The position numbers and the translations under genes were made by a program. The notes under the pieces were generated by a model that saw nothing but the letters and a program-made list of their open reading frames with translations, was not told the origin of the DNA and made no database searches. DNA of 64,000 bases from Cepaea nemoralis (Eukaryota > Mollusca > Gastropoda > Stylommatophora > Helicidae): contig JACEFZ010005131.1 of the NCBI GenBank assembly GCA_014155875.1, forward strand, positions 364,001 to 428,000, in the 5' to 3' direction. This document shows positions 45,590 to 57,619 of this stretch, piece by piece; the stretch's first letter is position 1; the number at the start of each line of letters is the position of its first letter.

Positions 45590-48500
45590 TTTAAATGTAG
45601 ACTACAAGGTTCATGTCTGTTTATATATAGACTATATAGTTCATGTCTGTTTATATATAGACTACATGGTTCATGTCTCTTTATATATAGACTACATGGT
45701 TCATGTCTGTTTATACATAGACTACATAGTTCATGTCTGTTTATATATAGACTACATGGTTCATATCTGTTTATATGTAGACTACATAGTTCATGTCTGT
45801 TTATACATAGACTATATAGTTCATGTCTGTTTATATATAGATTACATAGTTCATGTCTGTTTATACATAGACTATATAGTTCATGTCTGTTTATATATAG
45901 ATTACATAGTTCATGTCTGTTTATACATAGACTATATAGTTCATGTCTGTTTATATATAGATTACATAGTTCATGTCTGTTTATACATAGACTATATAGT
46001 TCATGTCTGTTTATATATAGATTACATAGTTCATGTCTGTTTATATATAGATTACATAGTTCATGTCTGTTTATATATAGACTACATAGTTCATGTCTGT
46101 TTATATATAGATTACATAGTTCATGTCTGTTTATATATAGACTACAAGGTTCATGTCTGTTTATACATAGACTACATAGTTCATGTCTGTTTATATATAG
46201 ACTACATAGTTCATGTCTGTTTATATATAGATTACATAGTTCATGTCTGTTTATATATAGACTACAATGTTCATGTCTGTTTATACATAGACTATATAGT
46301 TCATGCCTGTTTATATATAGACTACATAGTTCATGTCTGTTTATATATAGATTACATAGTTCATGTCTGTTTATATATAGACTACATAGTTCATGTCTGT
46401 TTATATATAGACTACATAGTTCATGTCTGTGTATATATAGACTACATAGTTCATGTCTGTGTATATATAGATTACATAGTTCATGTCTGTTTATATATAA
46501 ACTACATAGTTCATGTCTGTTTATATATAGACTACATAGTTCATGTCTGTTTATATATAGACTACATAGTTCATGTCTGTTTATATATAGACTACATAGT
46601 TCATGTCTGTTTATATATAGACTACATAGTTCATGTCTGTTTATATATAGACTACATAGTTCATGTCTGTTTATATATAGACTACATAGTTCATGTCTGT
46701 TTATATATAGACTACATAGTTCATGTCTGTTTATATATAGATTACATAGTTCATGTCTGTTTATATATAGACTACATAGTTCATGTCTGTTTATATATAG
46801 ACTACATAGTTCATGTCTGTTTATATATAGATTACATAGTTCATGTCTGTTTATATATAGACTACATAGTTCATGTCTGTTTATATATAGACTACATGGT
46901 TCATGTCTGTTTATACATAGACTACATGGTTCATGTCTGTTTATATATAGACTACATGGTTCATGTCTGTTTATATATAGACTACATAGTTCATGTCTGT
47001 TTATATATAGACTACATAGTTCATGTCTGTTTATATATAGACTACATAGTTCATGTCTGTTTATATATAGACTACATAGTTCATGTCTGTTTATATATAG
47101 ACTACATAGTTCATGTCTGTTTATATATAGACTACATACTTCATGTCTGTTTATATATAGACTACATAGTTCATGTCTGTTTATATATAGACTACATAGT
47201 TCATGTCTGTTTATATATAGACTACAAGGTTCATGTCTGTTTATACATAGACTACATAGTTCATGCCTGTTTATATATAGACTACATAGTTCATATCTGT
47301 TTATATATAGACTACATAGTTCATGTCTGTTTATATATAGACTACATAGTTCATGCCTGTTTATATATAGACTACATGGTTCATGCCTGTTTATATATAG
47401 ACTACATAGTTCATATCTGTTTATATATAGACTATATAGTTCATGTCTGTTTATATATAGACTACATAGTTCATGCCTGTTTATATATAGACTACATAGT
47501 TCATGCCTGTTTATATATAGACTACATAGTTCATGTCTGTTTATATATAGACTACATAGTTCATGCCTGTTTATATATAGACTACATGGTTCATGCCTGT
47601 TTATACATAGACTACATAGTTCATATCTGTTTATATATAGACTACATAGTTCATATCTGTTTATATATAGACTACATGGTTCATGTCTGTTTATATGTAG
47701 ACTACATAGTTCATGTCTGTTTATATATAGACTACATAGTTCATGCCTGTTTATAGGTAGACTACATAGTTCATGCCTGTTGATATATATATTACATAGT
47801 TCATGCCTGTTTATACATAGACTACATAGTTCATGCCTGTTTATAGGTAGATTACATAGTTCATGTCTGTTTATACATAGACTACATAGTTCATGCCTGT
47901 TTATAGGTAGATTACATAGTTCATGTCTGTTTATACATAGACTACATAGTTCATGCCTGTTTATAGGTAGATTACATAGTTCATGTCTGTTTATACATAG
48001 ACTACATAGTTCATGCCTGTTTATAGGTAGATTACATAGTTCATGTCTGTTTATACATAGACTACATAGTTCATGTCTGTTTATATATAGACTACATAGT
48101 TCATGTCTGTTTATATATAAACTACATGGTTCATGTCTGTTTATATATAGACTACATAGTTCATGTCTATTTATATATAGACTACATAGTTCATGTCTGT
48201 TTATATATAGACTACATAGTTCATGCCTGTTTATATATAGACTACATAGTTCATGTCTGTTTATATATAGACTACATAGTTCATGTCTGTTTATATATAG
48301 ACTACATAGTTCATGTCTGTTTATATATAGACTACATAGTTCATGTCTGTTTATATATAAACTACATGGTTCATGCCTGTTTATATATAGACTACATAGT
48401 TCATGTCTGTTTATATATAAACTACATAGTTCATGTCTGTTTATATATAGACTACATAGTTCATGTCTGTTTATATATAGACTATATGGTTCATGTCTGT

Positions 48501-50780
48501 TTATATATAGACTACATAATTCATGTCTATTTATATATAGACTACATAGCTCATGTCTGTTTATATATAGACTACATAGTTCATGTCTGTTTATATATAG
48601 ACTACATAGTTCATGTCTGTTTATATATAGACTACATAGTTCATGTCTGTTTATATATAGACTACATAGTTCATGTCTGTTTATATATAGACTACATAGT
48701 TCATGTCTGTTTATATATAAACTACATGGTTCATGCCTGTTTATATATAGACTACATAGTTCATGTCTGTTTATATATAAACTACATAGTTCATGTCTGT
48801 TTATATATAGACTACATAGTTCATGTCTGTTTATATATAGACTACATAGTTCATGTCTGTTTATATATAGACTACATAATTCATGTCTATTTATATATAG
48901 ACTACATAGCTCATGTCTGTTTATATATAGACTACATAGTTCATGTCTGTTTAGGATATAAACTACATGGTTCATGTCTGTTTATATATAGACTACATAG
49001 TTCATGTCTGTTTATATATAGACTACATAGTTCATGTCTATTTATATATAGACTACATGGTTCATGTCTGTTTATATATAGACTACATGGTTCATGTCTA
49101 TTTATATATATAGACTACATAGCTCATGTCTGTTTATATATAGACTACATAGTTCATGTCTGTTTATATATAGACTACATAGTTCATGCCTGTTTATACG
49201 TAGACTACATAGTTCATGTCTGTTTATATATAGACTACATAGTTCATGTCTGTTTATATGTAGACTACACAGTTCATGTCTGTTTATAAATAGACAACAT
49301 AGTTCATGTCTGTTTATATGTAGACTACATAGTTCATGTCTGTTTATATATAGACTACATAGTTCATGTCTGTTTATATATAGACTACATAGTTCATGTC
49401 TGTTTATATATAGACTACATAGTTCATGTCTGTTTATATATAGACTACATAGTTCATGTCTGTTTATATATAGACTACATAGTTCATGTCTGTTTATATA
49501 TAGACTACATAGTTCATGTCTGTTTATATATAGACTACATAGTTCATGTCTGTTTATATATAGACTACATAGTTCATGTCTGTTTATATATAGACTACAT
49601 AGTTCATGTCTGTTTATATATAGACTACATAGTTCATGCCTGTTTATATATAGACTACATAGTTCATGTCTGTTTATATAGTAGACTACATAGTTCATGT
49701 CTGTTTATATATAGACTACATAGTTCATGTCTGTTTATATATAGACTACATAGTTCATGCCTGTTTATATAGTAGACTACATAGTTCATGTCTGTTTATA
49801 TAGTAGACTACATAGTTCATGTCTGTTTATATATAGACTACATAGTTAATGTCTGTTTATATGTAGACTACATAGTTCATGTCTGTTTATATGTAGACTA
49901 CATAGTTCATGTCTGTTTATATATAGACTACATAGTTCATGTCTGTTTATATATAGACTACATAGTTCATGCCTGTTTATACGTAGACTACATAGTTCAT
50001 GTCTGTTTATACGTAGACTACATAGTTCATGTCTGTTTATATATAGACTACATAGTTCATGTCTGTTTATATATAGACTACATAGTTCATGCCTGTTTAT
50101 ACGTAGACTACATAGTTCATGTCTGTTTATATATAGACTACATAGTTCATGTCTGTTTATACGTAGACTACATAGTTCATGCCTGTTTATACGTAGACTA
50201 CATAGTTCATGTCTGTTTATATATAGACTACATAGTTCATGTCTGTTTATACGTAGACTACATAGTTCATGTCTGTTTATATATAGACTACATAGTTCAT
50301 GTCTGTTTATATATAGACTACATAGTTCATGCCTGTTTATATATAGACTACATAGTTCATGTCTGTTTATATATAGACTACATAGTTCATGCCTGTTTAT
50401 ATATAGACTACATAGTTCATGTCTGTTTATATATAGACTACATAGTTCATGCCTGTTTATACGTAGACTACATAGTTCATGCCTGTTTATACGTAGACTA
50501 CATAGTTCATGTCTGTTTATATATAGACTACATAGTTCATGTCTGTTTATACGTAGACTACATAGTTCATGTCTGTTTATATATAGACTACATAGTTCAT
50601 GTCTGTTTATATATAGACTACATAGTTCATGCCTGTTTATACGTAGACTACATAGTTCATGTCTGTTTATACGTAGACTACATAGTTCATGTCTGTTTAT
50701 ACGTAGACTACATAGTTCATGTCTGTTTATACGTAGACTACATAGTTAATGTCTGTTTAGTTTATACGTAGACTACATAG
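45590..50780. repeat. 30-bp satellite, ~170 units
   Basis: Monomer core 'gttcatgtctgtttatat' plus 'atagactacata'. The period is exactly 30 over most of the array, so all codon phases repeat every 10 residues. Frames of 1150 codons (minus, 48975-45523) and 696 codons (plus, 45666-47756) are by-products. Variant monomers cluster in blocks: alternating 'tatacatag'/'attacata' dimers at 45810-46020, 'tataggtag' dimers at 47750-48060, 'tatacgtag' at 49980-50770. Blocks around 48331-48600 and 48691-48960 repeat with a 360-bp shift. A few 31-32-bp units ('tatatagtag') near 49090, 49680 and 49770-49805 change phase. Confidence 0.95.
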
Positions 50781-50792
50781 TTCCTGCGTCTC

Positions 50793-51030
50793 TATGGCGA
50801 ATTAGTTACGGACGCAATTCGTAATCCTGCATACCGCGCTCGGAACACAGCTGCGGGCGATTTAGCACCAGACCAAATTGCGTTGGTTTTCATTAAATGG
50901 TATTAGTTCCAGTCATTCAGAAAACAATCGCAAACTACTGAATGTAAACTTGCCAAGAAATCACAAAAGCCAAAACGTGCTGGGGTTGACTGCGACGTCC
51001 TGTAAAGGGTTTGCGACTAACTGTGACTAA
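50793..51030 (+). mobile_element. SINE family A, second 3' body type, at satellite edge
   Basis: A-box-like 'tggcgaattag', then 'cattcagaaaacaatcgc', 'aaactactgaatgtaaactt', 'gccaagaaatcac' and 'gacgtcctgtaaaggg'. It begins within about 15 bp of the last 30-bp satellite unit. Confidence 0.6.
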
Positions 51031-51239
51031 CGTAGTTCATAGATATACCATCTACTTTGCAGTAGGTTCACTTGAATGATACGATTTCATGTGTCCAATG
51101 GTCTGTCCGTCGATGTACACTTATTTCTTCAGAGATGCGTTCTAGCTACAGGGAGACAGCAGGTTCAGATACCAATGCATCTATAATTTTCATTGGTTAT
51201 ATTGTTTATTGTGTAGTCCTTTGTCAGAATGAGAGTACT

Positions 51240-51335
51240 GATATTGTATATAGAACCTGTTCTGTTTTGTGCAGTGAATCTTGGAATGTGAAAGAACAAA
51301 TTAGGAAGCAACAAAGATATGGTTTCTGAGCCCAA
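51240..51335 (+). mobile_element. RTE-like LINE scrap
   Basis: Reads as YIEPVLF-type sequence ('atagaacctgttctgttttg') as in copies A and F; too short to classify further. Confidence 0.45.
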
Positions 51336-51424
51336 TGTAGCGAATACCGTGAAATGCCAGAGTAGTCATAAGAGAATGCCTGGAAAATATTCATTGAAGT
51401 TGAACATTATATACAGCATAAGAC

Positions 51425-51962
51425 GATGACGATGGAAGTGATGGCAGTTACACAGGCTTTCATATGCTGGAATCACAGCTTTATACCAACGTGTGTGTAC
51501 TATGTGATTCAATAAGCATGATTCGGAAGGTCGAAGCTGGATCTGTACGTAGACAGTGGACTGAGTCGCTGAGGAAGTCTGTTGTCCGTAAAGTCGCCTT
51601 CATCTTCGTCCTGGGACATGCGAGAGTCGAGGGAAATGAACGAGCTGATAAATTGGCTGGCTCTGCACCCCCTGCAGATGGCCAGCACATGGATCGTGCC
51701 GATGTTATTAACGTACTTAAAGATATGTCGAGGACAGAGAACTTTGACGTCAGTGAATCCACATCGCTGTCCAGGATGAAAGACTTGGGAGTAAGAATTG
51801 GCACGGCCAGGCACGAGAGGTACATCGGAAAAACAAGGTGCCTCGTGAACCAGAACAGAACTGGCACTTTTAGCCACCGGACGCTGATGCATATGCTGGA
51901 AGGAGGATCTGAGCACCTATTGACCTGTTCGGAGTGCAATGAAGATACCTTAACTGATAACT
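51425..51962 (+). pseudogene. LINE J-related RNase H and C-terminal domain
   Basis: After a MEVMAVTQAF segment (Glu motif, 51434 on), a frameshift leads into the 166-codon frame 51464-51964: CDSISMIRKVEAGSVRRQW (second Asp), FVLGHARVEGNERADKLAG (the canonical GNExAD block, better preserved than in the 42.3 kb copy), LMHMLEGGSEHLLTCSECNED (C-terminal CxxC). A different subfamily from the 40.5 kb copy, judged by the longer region between RNase H and the C-terminus. It would be a domestication candidate only if upstream exons existed; none were found. Confidence 0.7.
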
Positions 51963-51964
51963 GA

Positions 51965-52133
51965 TTACTGATACAACATAAGAAAGAGACAACAGTTTTG
52001 GGTTATATAATGAAAAGAGAAGCACTAGGAAAAAAAATCATAACTGAGCAGATAAACGCAATTAGGGGAAGAGACTGCCCGAGAGAAATGATGCTGAATG
52101 ACTTAAGTGTGTGGCAGCGAAAAGTAACACTAA
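51965..52133 (+). mobile_element. LINE C-terminal fragment, left part
   Basis: GYIMKREALGKKIITEQINAIRG..CPREMMLNDLSVWQ matches the 'GHVMRRE..LE.LV.TGKI.G.R.RGRQREMMLDGL..W' end of RTE-type LINEs. It continues at 52662 after the 512-bp insert (DTDLWKYKDVYV) to a (GAT)n tail. Confidence 0.6.
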
Positions 52134-52141
52134 TACAATTA

Positions 52142-52653
52142 CAAAGTGATTATCCGCAGCGCGCGCGCGCTGTGAATAACGCTCAGTGTTATTCACAGAC
52201 GCGGCTGGTCACGTGACGTTTACTACTGTTGATTGGTGACGTCACGTGACGTTTATGTTCGAAAATGGTGATAGAAAAAGGAGCTTGTTGTAGCCTACAA
52301 TGTATTCTTTGTTGTTTAGTGTTAGGTTTAGGGTTAGATCTAAATTTTCAATTGGAGCCACACTGAAATCTCTGTTCCGCATTTGCCCACCCCTGTTATA
52401 GTTACTAAGTTAGGCCTTTAGTTAGTTTGCTTGTCACAGTGCATCAAACCAGTCAAAATATCTTCCGTAAGTTATTAAACTTCGACTTAGGACTTTAGTT
52501 TTGCAATGTGCTTATGTAATGTTCATTAATCTCAATATTATTAGCAGCGTGCTGTGTATAATGCTCAGTAGGCCTCAGTAGGTCTCAGTAGGCCTTTCAT
52601 TCGCGCTGTGAATAGCGTTCAGTATTATTCACAGCTGTGAATAACGCCTTTTA
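52142..52653. mobile_element. 512-bp palindrome-bearing insert with 8-bp target duplication
   Basis: Flanked by 'tacaatta' at 52134-52141 and 52654-52661. Both ends carry foldback motifs: left 'ctgtgaataac'...'gttattcacag' (52171-52199), right 'attattcacag' next to 'ctgtgaataacg' (52625-52646). The terminal inverted repeats are weak (about 13 of 18 matches). An 8-bp duplication suggests hAT, but the ends are not classical. The interior includes 'tgacgtcacgtgacg' (52230-52244). Confidence 0.65.
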
Positions 52654-52661
52654 TACAATTA

Positions 52662-52734
52662 ACCAACAACACCAAGGACACAGATCTCTGGAAATACAAG
52701 GACGTCTACGTAATTACGTTATTTGTGAATTCAT

Positions 52735-52789
<55 letters not shown>

Positions 52790-52792
52790 GTG
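52662..52792 (+). mobile_element. LINE C-terminal fragment, right part, with (GAT)n tail
   Basis: Continues the 51965-52133 frame; the (GAT)n run at 52737-52790 is in the place of a LINE tail. Confidence 0.55.
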
Positions 52793-52794
52793 GT

Positions 52795-53265
52795 TCCTAT
52801 ATTCCCTATGGCTTTCCTTTATTTCTATCAGCGCCAATAACTATCTGTGAATTTATAATCTCATACCATGAGATTAAATTTATAACGTTGCCAAAATGAA
52901 CCTCGAAGGACCTCTAATATCTATTCTGCGACATAAATTGACACAGCTATTGACTCTGTGTGCTAATGATCACTCGCAAACTCCCGGGTGAAACATTAGC
53001 GCGACCAAAAGCTCAGTAATTGTACAGACTCAATAAACCGACGTCGTGACTCGATCACTTGGCGGAAGACGTAGAAACTTGTTGAAACACCGAAGCCAGT
53101 GGTATACTATTAACTGTTTCAGCACGAAGGAAGGACACTGCGTGCATTCACATTTCTATACTACTTGAGTAAAGGGTTAAATAAATAATTGGGCTTCTGC
53201 ACAAAATGTATCCATTAACTCCAAATCTTAATATGTTATACTGTATAAATGGATATCGGCGTGGT
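52795..53265. other. Unassigned spacer
   Basis: No coding signal or repeat recognised. Confidence 0.4.
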
Positions 53266-53267
53266 TA

Positions 53268-53570
53268 GTAGGCTTAACACACTTAAACTTTGTCTTCTGA
53301 CTGCTGCGTACTGGGGTCGCTCCAAACTCCGGTCAGTTGGACTTAAATGTTGATGTCTCGTTCAGAAAGCAATGGCAAACTACTAAACATAAGCTTGCCA
53401 AGGAATAAAAAACAGCCCAAAAATGCTAGGGTTGACTGCGACGTCCTGTAAAGGATATGCAACTAATTTTCTCTTTCAGAAAGCTATGATAAACTACTGA
53501 AGGTAAAATATCTCTAGTACATCACTATAGGGGCTGGGTGTGATTGCAACGTCCTGCAAAGAACATACAC
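53268..53570 (+). mobile_element. SINE family A (second body type) with duplicated tail
   Basis: Head 'tagtaggcttaacacac', then 'gttcagaaagcaatggcaaa', 'cttgccaaggaa' and 'gacgtcctgtaaaggatatg'. A second diverged tail follows ('cagaaagctatgataaact', 'caacgtcctgcaaagaac'). Confidence 0.6.
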
Positions 53571-53694
53571 ACGTTTACACCATGAACAAATGCTAGCGAT
53601 GTATCTACATAACTAAAACCCACGGCGGCAGCAGATGTGGCTGAAAGACGAATTCACGTGGTAAATGGTCGTCCACAATGTTTTTTTTTTGGCG

Positions 53695-53925
53695 TATCCT
53701 TTATAGGACATCGCTGTCAACACCAGCATCTTTCAGCTGTATGTTGATTTCTTGGCAAGATTACGCTCAGTAGTTTGCCATTGCTTTCTGAGTGGCCGGC
53801 TCACATACCCCGTAAGTTACCGATGCGATTCGAACCACTGCTGATTCAAACCGTCATCACGTTACCGACGAGAGCATACGAGATTACGGAGAAAAGTCAT
53901 AACCTCTAAGCCACGAAGCCCACAA
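53695..53925 (-). mobile_element. SINE family A (second body type), minus strand
   Basis: Minus strand: A box 'tggcttagagg', B box 'ggttcgaatcgc', then 'cagaaagcaatggcaaacta', 'cttgccaagaaatcaac' and 'gatgtcctataaaggat'. Both Pol III boxes are easily recognised; the head differs from other family A copies, so it may be a distinct SINE sharing the tail. Confidence 0.65.
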
Positions 53926-53939
53926 TGGGTACACGTGAA

Positions 53940-54030
53940 CATATGGTCTTTTCCTCAATCACGCACTATCTGACGTTTCACGCGCTCAATGTCTAACCTA
54001 CCTTCAATAACGTTCTAATTTTCCTTTATT
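53940..54030 (-). mobile_element. LINE G 3' scrap
   Basis: Matches the C2H2-finger end of the LINE at 37570-37690 ('acacgtgaacatatggtc', 'cgtttcacgcgctc'). Confidence 0.55.
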
Positions 54031-54049
54031 CAATTCCTTATCTTTTCCC

Positions 54050-54092
54050 TCCCCCCCCCACACACACACACGCACGCACGCACGCACAGACA

Positions 54093-54140
<48 letters not shown>

Positions 54141-54205
54141 TACATACACATAAAATTCGCATCGGTACGGGACTGGGGGAGGGGAAGGGGTGTGTGTGTG
54201 TGGGA
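54050..54205. repeat. CA/CGCA/CT microsatellites and G-rich tract
   Basis: Poly-C, (CA)n, (CGCA)n, (CT)n and then a G-rich stretch with (GT)n. Confidence 0.88.
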
Positions 54206-54391
54206 TCTTTGTTTGGCTGAGATGTTACGGTTTATGCCTAAGGCTCAGAAGGTACCATTTCCAGCACCACTGATATCATACGTCTCCAGGGTATATGGTG
54301 ATAGCCTCACATGACACCAGAGATAGGCACGGGTAATGTTCTGATACATTATGTTTAGAGGAAAATGTCATGGAATTGTAACTGCTTACGT

Positions 54392-54495
54392 TTGGTAACG
54401 ATCATGATTGGTAACGACCTATAATTTGTAACGTCCCATGATTGGTAACGACCTATTATTGATAACTGCCCATTATTGGTAACGACCGAGCATTA
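54392..54495 (+). repeat. ~17-20-bp tandem repeat
   Basis: Five to six imperfect units of 'attggtaacgaccta'. Confidence 0.75.
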
Positions 54496-54499
54496 GCTG

Positions 54500-55090
54500 C
54501 GATATCTTAGAGCATTCTGAACATTTAGCCACGATGCAACAAGGAGGGTACTCACCATTCCTAGCAACCTAAAACATTGCTAAAATTGGCGGGCAACTAA
54601 AACCAGGTCGATGTGAAAGGGGAAACCTCCAATTTATCTCCCAAATATGAGGCAATTAATTTCCACTATTTAACTTTACCGTCATATGAAGATCGCTCAG
54701 GCAACTTCGTAAATGAATTACCACAAAGCTGGACAATAAGCTCAAAAACTGAAATACTAGATGGTGATGATACTTCTGGTGATGATGATGACGATGATGA
54801 TGATGATGCTGTAAACGTGCAAGTGCATTTTCCAATATCTCGTTAAGGAATGGTGCCTCCTGGGTACAAAGCCACTCATTAACTTCATCCGTGAACTCCG
54901 AGTACTTGAACGAGCAGAGTAGCCAACCAGACGGTCATCTTGGCGAGGAGATGGTAATCGCTTGGCGCCATGACCGGGCTGTAATGCTGGTCGGACTGAA
55001 AAATCTACCCGCAGGCGCGTTCTAGTAAAGCCCTAATGACATACGTATCTCCGATCCAATTTGCGTACGTATTTACTGGCTCGGAAAGAA
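54500..55090. other. Unassigned spacer
   Basis: Contains a small (GAT)n run at 54764-54810, giving a poly-Asp open frame (54613-54846) that I do not consider a gene. Confidence 0.45.
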
Positions 55091-55093
55091 AGA

Positions 55094-56551
55094 CAGTAAA
55101 ACTTCGGTTTTCGTTGTCCTTCGGTTTTCGTCAATTTCGGTTTTCGTCTATGTTTTCAGCGAAAACATTTTTCTCAGATTTTGTCGGTTGCCTCAGATTT
55201 CGTCGGCGTCCCCACGGGGTGCCGCAGCTAATTTTGCGAAAACAAAGGGACCCGCGCGTTCTTCTGCTCAATTTGGTGTTGTTTCTCGTTGTGTGAGCAT
55301 CACTTGCTAATAAGTTAACCCTTTCCTGTTAGTTCGATCATGAAGCCAAAGACAGTTTCCAAAACCAGCAGCCCTTCGAAGAAGAAGGCCAGGAACACGA
55401 TCAAGTTGAAAGAAAGAAATCATTGAAAAATACGAGAGTGGCATTGAGGTTGCTGACATCGGCCGCATGTAGGGGAAGTCGCCATCCATGATAAGTTAAA
55501 TTGTGGCGAAAAAGGAAGCAATAAAGGAAGATAATATAGCGGAAGGCGTGAATGTGCTAATGAAACGGAGATAGCAAACAATTAAAGATGTTGAACAGTT
55601 ATTATCAACATTATTAATTTGGATACGTCAAAAACTGTTAGATGGCGATTCTGTTTCGGAGGCATTCATATGTTAAAAGGCCAGACTTGTATGCTGATTT
55701 CTTTAAGAGACTGACTGGGCGAGTGCTGTAGTCTGTTTACTTTTGTCTGCCCCAATATAAAATTTCATATCTCAGTAACCACCTGAAGGAAAATGATGAG
55801 ATTTAGCATATAACCTTATCATTACGTCCATCCAACCAACAACAAAAATTGTTCTGGAGATTGTACAGCAGATTTCAAAGTTTGTTTATATGCGGTATAT
55901 AATTTACGGGTCAGAGATGAAGTGCACATTATTAAATGTATTACGTCTTCACATGGAAACATTAGCGTTTAATAGTTAATTTTCTCGTGGGACGTCGTGG
56001 AACATGGGATTGGCCTTATGACAAGAACCTCACGTAGTGAAATGGGGCATTACTGTAAAACAAGTTTGTTAGCGAGAAATCACTACTATTTCTCCAAACC
56101 ATCAAAGAAAGGTAGCCGCTTTCCATGATTTAAGTTGCTTTTGGACCTATCAAAGACATAATCCTTGGGTGGGGGTAAATATAAGACGGCAGGAAAAATT
56201 TCATAACGATGCAAAAATGATGAATGAAGGCATTCATTTCTGGACAGGCTATAGTGTATTTAGTGTTTTAAAGTCAGCAGAGGGTGGTTTGAAAAATTCA
56301 AGGAGCGCAATGACATACACAGTGCTGTTAGGCACGACGAAGGTGTGAGTTCGGACAAGTCTGGGGAAAAAAACTAGTATTAAACACTAAATTTATTTTC
56401 TATAAAATGTTTTCTTGGTATGAACTGCGTCTAGAACGAATTATTTGGATTTACATTGATTCATATGGAAATAATTGCATCGGTTTTCGTCGTTTAAGGA
56501 TTTAGTCGATTGTTTTCGGACAGATTATCTACGAAAACCGAGGTTTTACTG
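55094..56551 (+). mobile_element. Tigger/pogo-like DNA transposon, degraded
   Basis: Left end 'cagtaaaacttcggttttcg' (55094) mirrors the complement of the right end 'cagtaaaacctcggttttcg' (ending 56551). This CAGT(A)AAACCTCGG style is typical of Tigger elements, with TA on the right flank and a mutated TA on the left. Subterminal 'cggttttcgtc' repeats occur on both sides. Inside is a broken transposase (55340-55720). The 3' two-thirds (55730-56470) shows no transposase coding and may include a deletion. Confidence 0.82.
55340..55725 (+). pseudogene. Tigger/CENP-B-type transposase N-terminus
   Basis: Starts with MKPKTVSKTSSPSKKKARNT, then in shifted frames IIEKYESGIEVADI, SPSMI and AKKEAIKE (first helix-turn-helix of the CENP-B/Tigger DNA-binding domain), followed by WIRQKLLDGDSVSEAFI and ADFFKRLTG (second, Tc5-type domain). 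At least two frameshifts and stops (near 55425 and 55470). The catalytic DDE domain is missing. Binding to the terminal repeats is the family role. Confidence 0.7.
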
Positions 56552-56589
56552 TACCTATAACAAGGGGACAGTTGCGTTCCATGGGGTTT

Positions 56590-56727
56590 AATTAAAGATG
56601 TCATCTATCCATCCATCCATCAAACCATCATTCCAACCATCCATCCATCCATCCATCCATTCATCCATCCATCCATCCATCCACCCATCCATCTATTCGT
56701 CCGTCCGTCCGTCTGTCAGTCCGTCCC

Positions 56728-56801
<74 letters not shown>

Positions 56802-56828
56802 CCCGTCCGAACGTCCGTCCGTCCGTCC

Positions 56829-56881
<53 letters not shown>

Positions 56882-56904
56882 CCCGTCCGAACGTCCGTCC
56901 GTCC

Positions 56905-56939
<35 letters not shown>

Positions 56940-56942
56940 AAA
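56590..56942. repeat. (CATC)n, (CCGT)n and (CTGT)n microsatellites
   Basis: Tetranucleotide runs in which the CTGT block plus 'acccgtccgaacgtccgtcc' is present twice (about 56800 and 56880), i.e. an 80-bp duplication within the tract. Confidence 0.92.
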
Positions 56943-57049
56943 AAAAATATGGGGATTGACTGTGACGTCCTGGAAAGGACATAAAACACGTTAACATGAA
57001 GGCGTGAGTAAGATCGAGGATAAAGAAGAGATATCATTTATACTAGAGA

Positions 57050-57500
57050 CTGACTGATTGGCACCTTGCCGTCTTAACAGAGATTTTTTTTTAAAAAGGA
57101 GTTATACCTCTCCATAGCACAAAGTCTGGGCTAAATTTATTAACCATGTGTTGCCCATGCAGCAATATCCCTCTTTCGGCCTGCCTTGTTTATTCCAGAG
57201 GAAAGATAACAACAACACGTCTAGAACAAGACATGCTGCAGATGCTGCCGGATCAGAACAGCAATAAACTAATTCTCTGCCTATCGGAGCTTCCACCCTA
57301 GACCAGTCGCCGACCAAAACTTAGGATCTGGTCAGGCCAACCATGACATTTAATCTTTAGGTTGCATTTCCTCGCACTAAGGTCAGGTCTGTACCCATCC
57401 AATTGCTCTCCTCCGCCCGAAGCCGTTGGCACAATGTGGGGCGTCAGGTGTGGCGAGCACCGCCTAACATTCAGCACTAAAAGAAAGCAGATAAAACCGC
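57050..57500 (-). mobile_element. LINE G-related deletion derivative, copy 1
   Basis: The minus strand carries a conceptual N-terminal-like region (SGGGEQLDGYRPDLSARK, WPDQILSFGRRLV) and LLSFLWNKQGRPKEGY, then 'tgctatggagaggtata' and a 3' end 'acggcaaggtgccaatc'. That 3' end is shared with the LINE G copy (37473-37500). It has no RT, and about 380 bp match copy 2 at 58650-59030. Confidence 0.6.
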
Positions 57501-57619
57501 CTGTCATACAGTAGCTCAGTCATATCTGACTAAGACCTGACTTACTAGAGACTAACGTTAGTATTATTATATATCAACGATAACACTAGTTTTTCTGTAC
57601 TATAGTATCATCAGATGTG

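Noticed and set aside
45523..48975. 1150-codon minus-strand frame with INRHELCSLY repeats
   Set aside because: A 30-bp satellite leaves all phases periodic; long frames exist on both strands, so openness is not evidence of coding.
54613..54846. Acidic protein with poly-Asp
   Set aside because: Poly-Asp is a short (GAT)n run; nothing else supports a gene.
55340..55725. CENP-B-like host gene
   Set aside because: Located between Tigger terminal repeats, with frameshifts and no DDE or dimerisation domain.
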